Shown piece by piece: positions 61,355 to 64,000 of a stretch of DNA of 64,000 bases. The notes below the pieces were generated by a model. It ran no database searches. It had not been told where the DNA came from and worked only from the letters and a program-made list of their open reading frames with translations. The stretch covers positions 38,200,723 through 38,264,722 of the forward strand of contig NC_079490.1 of assembly GCF_020520425.1 (NCBI RefSeq). Reading direction: 5' to 3'. Position 1 is the stretch's first letter, and each line of letters starts with the position of its first letter. This stretch comes from Spinacia oleracea. Its lineage: Eukaryota; Streptophyta; Magnoliopsida; Caryophyllales; Amaranthaceae. The translations under genes and the position numbers were made by a program.

Positions 61355-62778
61355 TGTGAGGGGGTCGAAAAAGCACGAGGCTAATGCGTGACCTCGTCCC
61401 TCGTGGGTGTGACGATTCTTTTTATTCAATCAAGTGTAATTGGATTTCCTGTGAGTATACACCCAATTGACTAGTAATATAGAAGTCGCCATTCAGTTTT
61501 TAACGACAATGAGAAAAACTGACAAAACCCGGTTATCGTGACATAAAGGGAGTGCAATTATGTTTGACCACGACGGTCGTAGGTTCCCTTGTGATCCCTG
61601 GTGTGGGGATCTCTCAATATACACCCGCAAGGTAGAGATTGAGGGTTCGGGGGACTGTAACTACCGAGAGGAGTACTTCGCTCGTCGATAACTCCATAGG
61701 CAGGGTATCCTTACTAGCTCAGCATAAATAATTGAAGGGACATGCGTTAACTATTAAACTAATCTGAGTTGATTTTAGCAATATGCAACATATAATACTA
61801 ATTCGATCGTGATTATCTGATTTAAATAGCATTAAGGGACCTAGCATGATAACCCGATTTCCCAAAAATATTATATTTGTTAGGCGTGATAGAACAATCA
61901 GATTAGGTTAGTTTAACAGTTCATAAAAAAGGCGAGGAAAGCAATTAAATCATCGAAAAGGGACACATTACGACGCACCCTTGAGAGGTGCGTCACGGTT
62001 CTCAGAAAACTAACCACTTTGACTTTGCTATTTCTCCTTTTTATTTAACGAATCTCAAATTATGGGACAGGATACGTTCTGTTCGATTTATGGATCGATT
62101 GCGAAAGAACGCGTGAACAATTTGGCAGCGAGAGGCTTAGGCTAAGGGTTGGAGTCAATACTCAGAATATAATTGTGTGTTGTGTTGTTGTTTCACGTCG
62201 AATTTAGGGGCCTATTTATAGGGAAGAGTTCGTGGAAAGATAGAATTGCAGAGTTCTAATCCACAAAGAATTAGGAAAAAACACGTACCCTGGTATTTTC
62301 AGCGCCCAGAGCCAGGCGTTGAAAATAGGGTCTGGGCTGTTTTCTTTAGTCAGATTCGGATTCCTGAAATCCGTAGAGTTTGAGATTAATTCGAGTCTTT
62401 TAGCGCGTATCAATTTTGTGACGGAATGCATCCGGGCCCGTTACGAACTCTAGGTTCGTTAGGATTTCAATTAATACGTAACTCTTATTTCCGAATCATA
62501 TTAGGAATAGGATTCTCGCAGTTTTCTATCCCATTTAGGATTTATGTTGGAATGCAACACCTAATTCTGACAGGTTTCTATCTTTTATGATTTGCCACTT
62601 TTAGAAGCTACCTTTTACGACAGTTACTATTTTTAGCAGGTTTCCATAAATAGCAGGTTTCGGGTGAAATGAAATGGGGAATCGAGATTCGTTTATTTTA
62701 TAGGAGATGCGTTGTCAAGTGGAGATTTATGCTTTCATCATCGAACCTTTCCCTTGCGGGAATGGGGACAAAAGTAGG
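61355..62778 (-). repeat. 5' LTR of Ogre-like element, end truncated
   Basis: Matches 51902-53353 closely but stops at GTAGG and lacks the final TGTCTACA. Foreign Athila gag sequence starts at 62779. It also lacks the 36-bp palindromic block present in the other LTR. Confidence 0.9.
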
Positions 62779-64000
62779 ATTCCTAAATGGTTGTTGCTCC
62801 AAACATTTTACTTGGGGTTGAGTCCAAGTTCGAAGACAAGTCTTGATGCGGGCGCGGGAGGCCCCATTATGAATAAAACTGAGGATCAAATAGAGGAAAT
62901 CATTGAGGATGTAGTTCAAAACTACCAATCTTGGCATGTAGGCACAAGCAATTATGATGGGAAAGGTATAAGTGAAGATGGTAAGGGTTCAGTGTACGCC
63001 ATAGAGCAAGCACGGATGATAGAGAAGCTTACCTCACGCTTGGAGAAGCTCGAAAATACACCAAGCCAATCGCCATCACCGTCTACAATCCCTCCTCCCT
63101 CGGCCACTATTCTCTCTAAGGGGAAGGGCAAGGTTAGTTCTTATGGCTCAATGCCTCCGGGCACATTCTTTTGTGAAAATTGCCAAGACTATAGTCATTC
63201 CCCCGATGCATGCCCCTTAGTTCATAACTTGTCATTTGTGGATTATGGCCCTTCGTATGAAGGAGAGTTTGATGTAGAGTATGCTAATGCCATCAATGAG
63301 AGGTCTAGGAATGATAACCCTAACAATCCTAATTTTGCTAGGCAACCTAGAGGGCCCTCCATGTATGGTCCCCACCAAGGTTATGGCCAAGGAAGTGGGT
63401 ATGATAGCCAAAATCGAGGTGGCTATAGAGCACAAGGCTATCAAAGCCAAGCGCCCTATGGTCAAGCTCAAGGTTTTGGCAATCAAGGCCAATACAACCA
63501 AGGGGGTTATAATCCCAACCATCAAGGTGGAGGGGGTTATAACTACTCTTATGGGCAATTTAGGGGTGCCTCAAGTGGGGGTTATCCTTTGAACTCGGGA
63601 GTTCCTTATGGTGCATCTCAATTGCCACCTCCCGGATTCAATGGACCGAGGACCTTTGGCAACCAATATCAAGCAAACCTTAGTGGTTATGGCGTTGCAC
63701 CTCCACCACTCCCGCTTTTCAAGTCTAATCTTGAGGCTCTCATGGAGTCGTTTGTGGGGGCGCAAGCCAAGAAGAATGTCGAGTTTGAGGATGGATTCAA
63801 ACAATCCAACACTCACATGAGAATGATTGAGACCCAATTAGCTCAACTCGCTAATACCTTAAAGGAACAACAAGTGCATACTAGTCTCCCACCCCAAGGT
63901 CAACCTCCTAAGCAAATATATGCAATCACGACACGGAGTGGGAAGACTTTAGATGATGTTTCTAGAGCTAATGAGGTTTCTAAGTCCAATGGGAAGGATC
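62779..64000 (+). CDS. Athila gag (partial, both ends open)
   Basis: One frame is open from the junction to the end of the window, about 406 codons. It starts inside gag (IPKWLLLQTFYLGLSPSSKT, DAGAGGPIMNKT). A coiled-coil-like stretch follows (EQARMIEKLTSRLEKLEN), then a CCHC knuckle (CENCQDYSHSPDAC at about 63172-63213), a glycine/glutamine/tyrosine-rich region (63340-63620), and the motif IYAITTRSGKTLDD that precedes the protease in Athila polyproteins. No stop is present. The N-terminus of gag was lost at the junction with the truncated Ogre-like LTR. It lies in opposite orientation to the Athila piece at 45917-51901. Confidence 0.88.
   Translation, partial: MPKWLLLQTFYLGLSPSSKTSLDAGAGGPIMNKTEDQIEEIIEDVVQNYQSWHVGTSNYDGKGISEDGKGSVYAIEQARMIEKLTSRLEKLENTPSQSPSPSTIPPPSATILSKGKGKVSSYGSMPPGTFFCENCQDYSHSPDACPLVHNLSFVDYGPSYEGEFDVEYANAINERSRNDNPNNPNFARQPRGPSMYGPHQGYGQGSGYDSQNRGGYRAQGYQSQAPYGQAQGFGNQGQYNQGGYNPNHQGGGGYNYSYGQFRGASSGGYPLNSGVPYGASQLPPPGFNGPRTFGNQYQANLSGYGVAPPPLPLFKSNLEALMESFVGAQAKKNVEFEDGFKQSNTHMRMIETQLAQLANTLKEQQVHTSLPPQGQPPKQIYAITTRSGKTLDDVSRANEVSKSNGKD

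Larger units (their letters stand above)
51902..62778 (-). mobile_element. Tat/Ogre-type retrotransposon without gag-pol
   Basis: Two near-identical LTRs bound about 8 kb. The minus strand has a PBS and a classical AAAGTGGGGGCTAAC PPT, which together give orientation and Tat/Ogre affinity. No frame exceeds about 115 codons in the interior and no gag, protease, reverse transcriptase or integrase motif was found, so it is non-autonomous. The interior holds a tandem repeat near the 3' end, dispersed GC palindromes, and a host gene fragment at 58631-58937. No target duplication is visible because the right LTR lacks its last eight bases. Confidence 0.85.

Noticed and set aside
63232..63837. Minus-strand ORFs of 108 and 88 codons
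   Set aside because: They are antisense shadows of the clear Athila gag frame on the plus strand.

Overview
The window is a stretch of plant nuclear DNA from a dicot, and most of it is transposable elements. The plant call rests on two spliced genes with plant-type protein sequences (LSM8, and SBDS with a C-terminal zinc finger) and on plant retrotransposon lineages (Ty1/copia, Athila, Tat/Ogre, PIF/Harbinger). The overall look suggests a Caryophyllales species such as a chenopod, but nothing here proves that. No bacterial, organellar or viral gene cluster is present.

Layout. 1-3680: fragments of a copia leader and a Tat/Ogre-like interior, both of which have better copies later in the window. 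3841-4843: a fold-back element with hairpin ends and an internal minisatellite. 4981-8314: the LSM8 gene (+), five coding exons. 10383-17592: the SBDS ribosome-maturation gene (-), five coding exons with one 5.2 kb intron holding an RTE LINE remnant. The two genes converge on a 2 kb intergenic region. 18600-28770: a 21-bp minisatellite with an 84-bp higher-order period, split by a complete PIF/Harbinger transposon (22860-27257) that carries an intact Myb/SANT-like ORF and a frameshifted transposase.

29880-45916: an Athila-like LTR scrap and a decayed copia element (-), into whose 3' region a large-LTR non-autonomous element (33162-40138, target duplication GGACT) has inserted. One LTR of that element was later hit by another LTR-type insertion (33969-36785). 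45917-51901: a defective Athila element (-) with a 3' LTR, an env-position ORF and a protease tail but no reverse transcriptase or integrase. 51902-62778: a Tat/Ogre-type element (-) with two LTRs, PBS and PPT, but about 8 kb of interior without gag or pol; it carries a fragment of a host YTH-domain (ECT-type) gene. 62779-64000: an open Athila gag on the + strand, running off the window.

The two host genes act in RNA metabolism (U6 snRNP assembly; 60S subunit maturation) and show no sign of functional linkage. The most notable finding is the host YTH-family gene fragment inside the coding-deficient Ogre-like element. Next are the dispersed GC-rich palindromes seen separately in the Ogre-like and Athila elements, and the exact 84-bp higher-order minisatellite.
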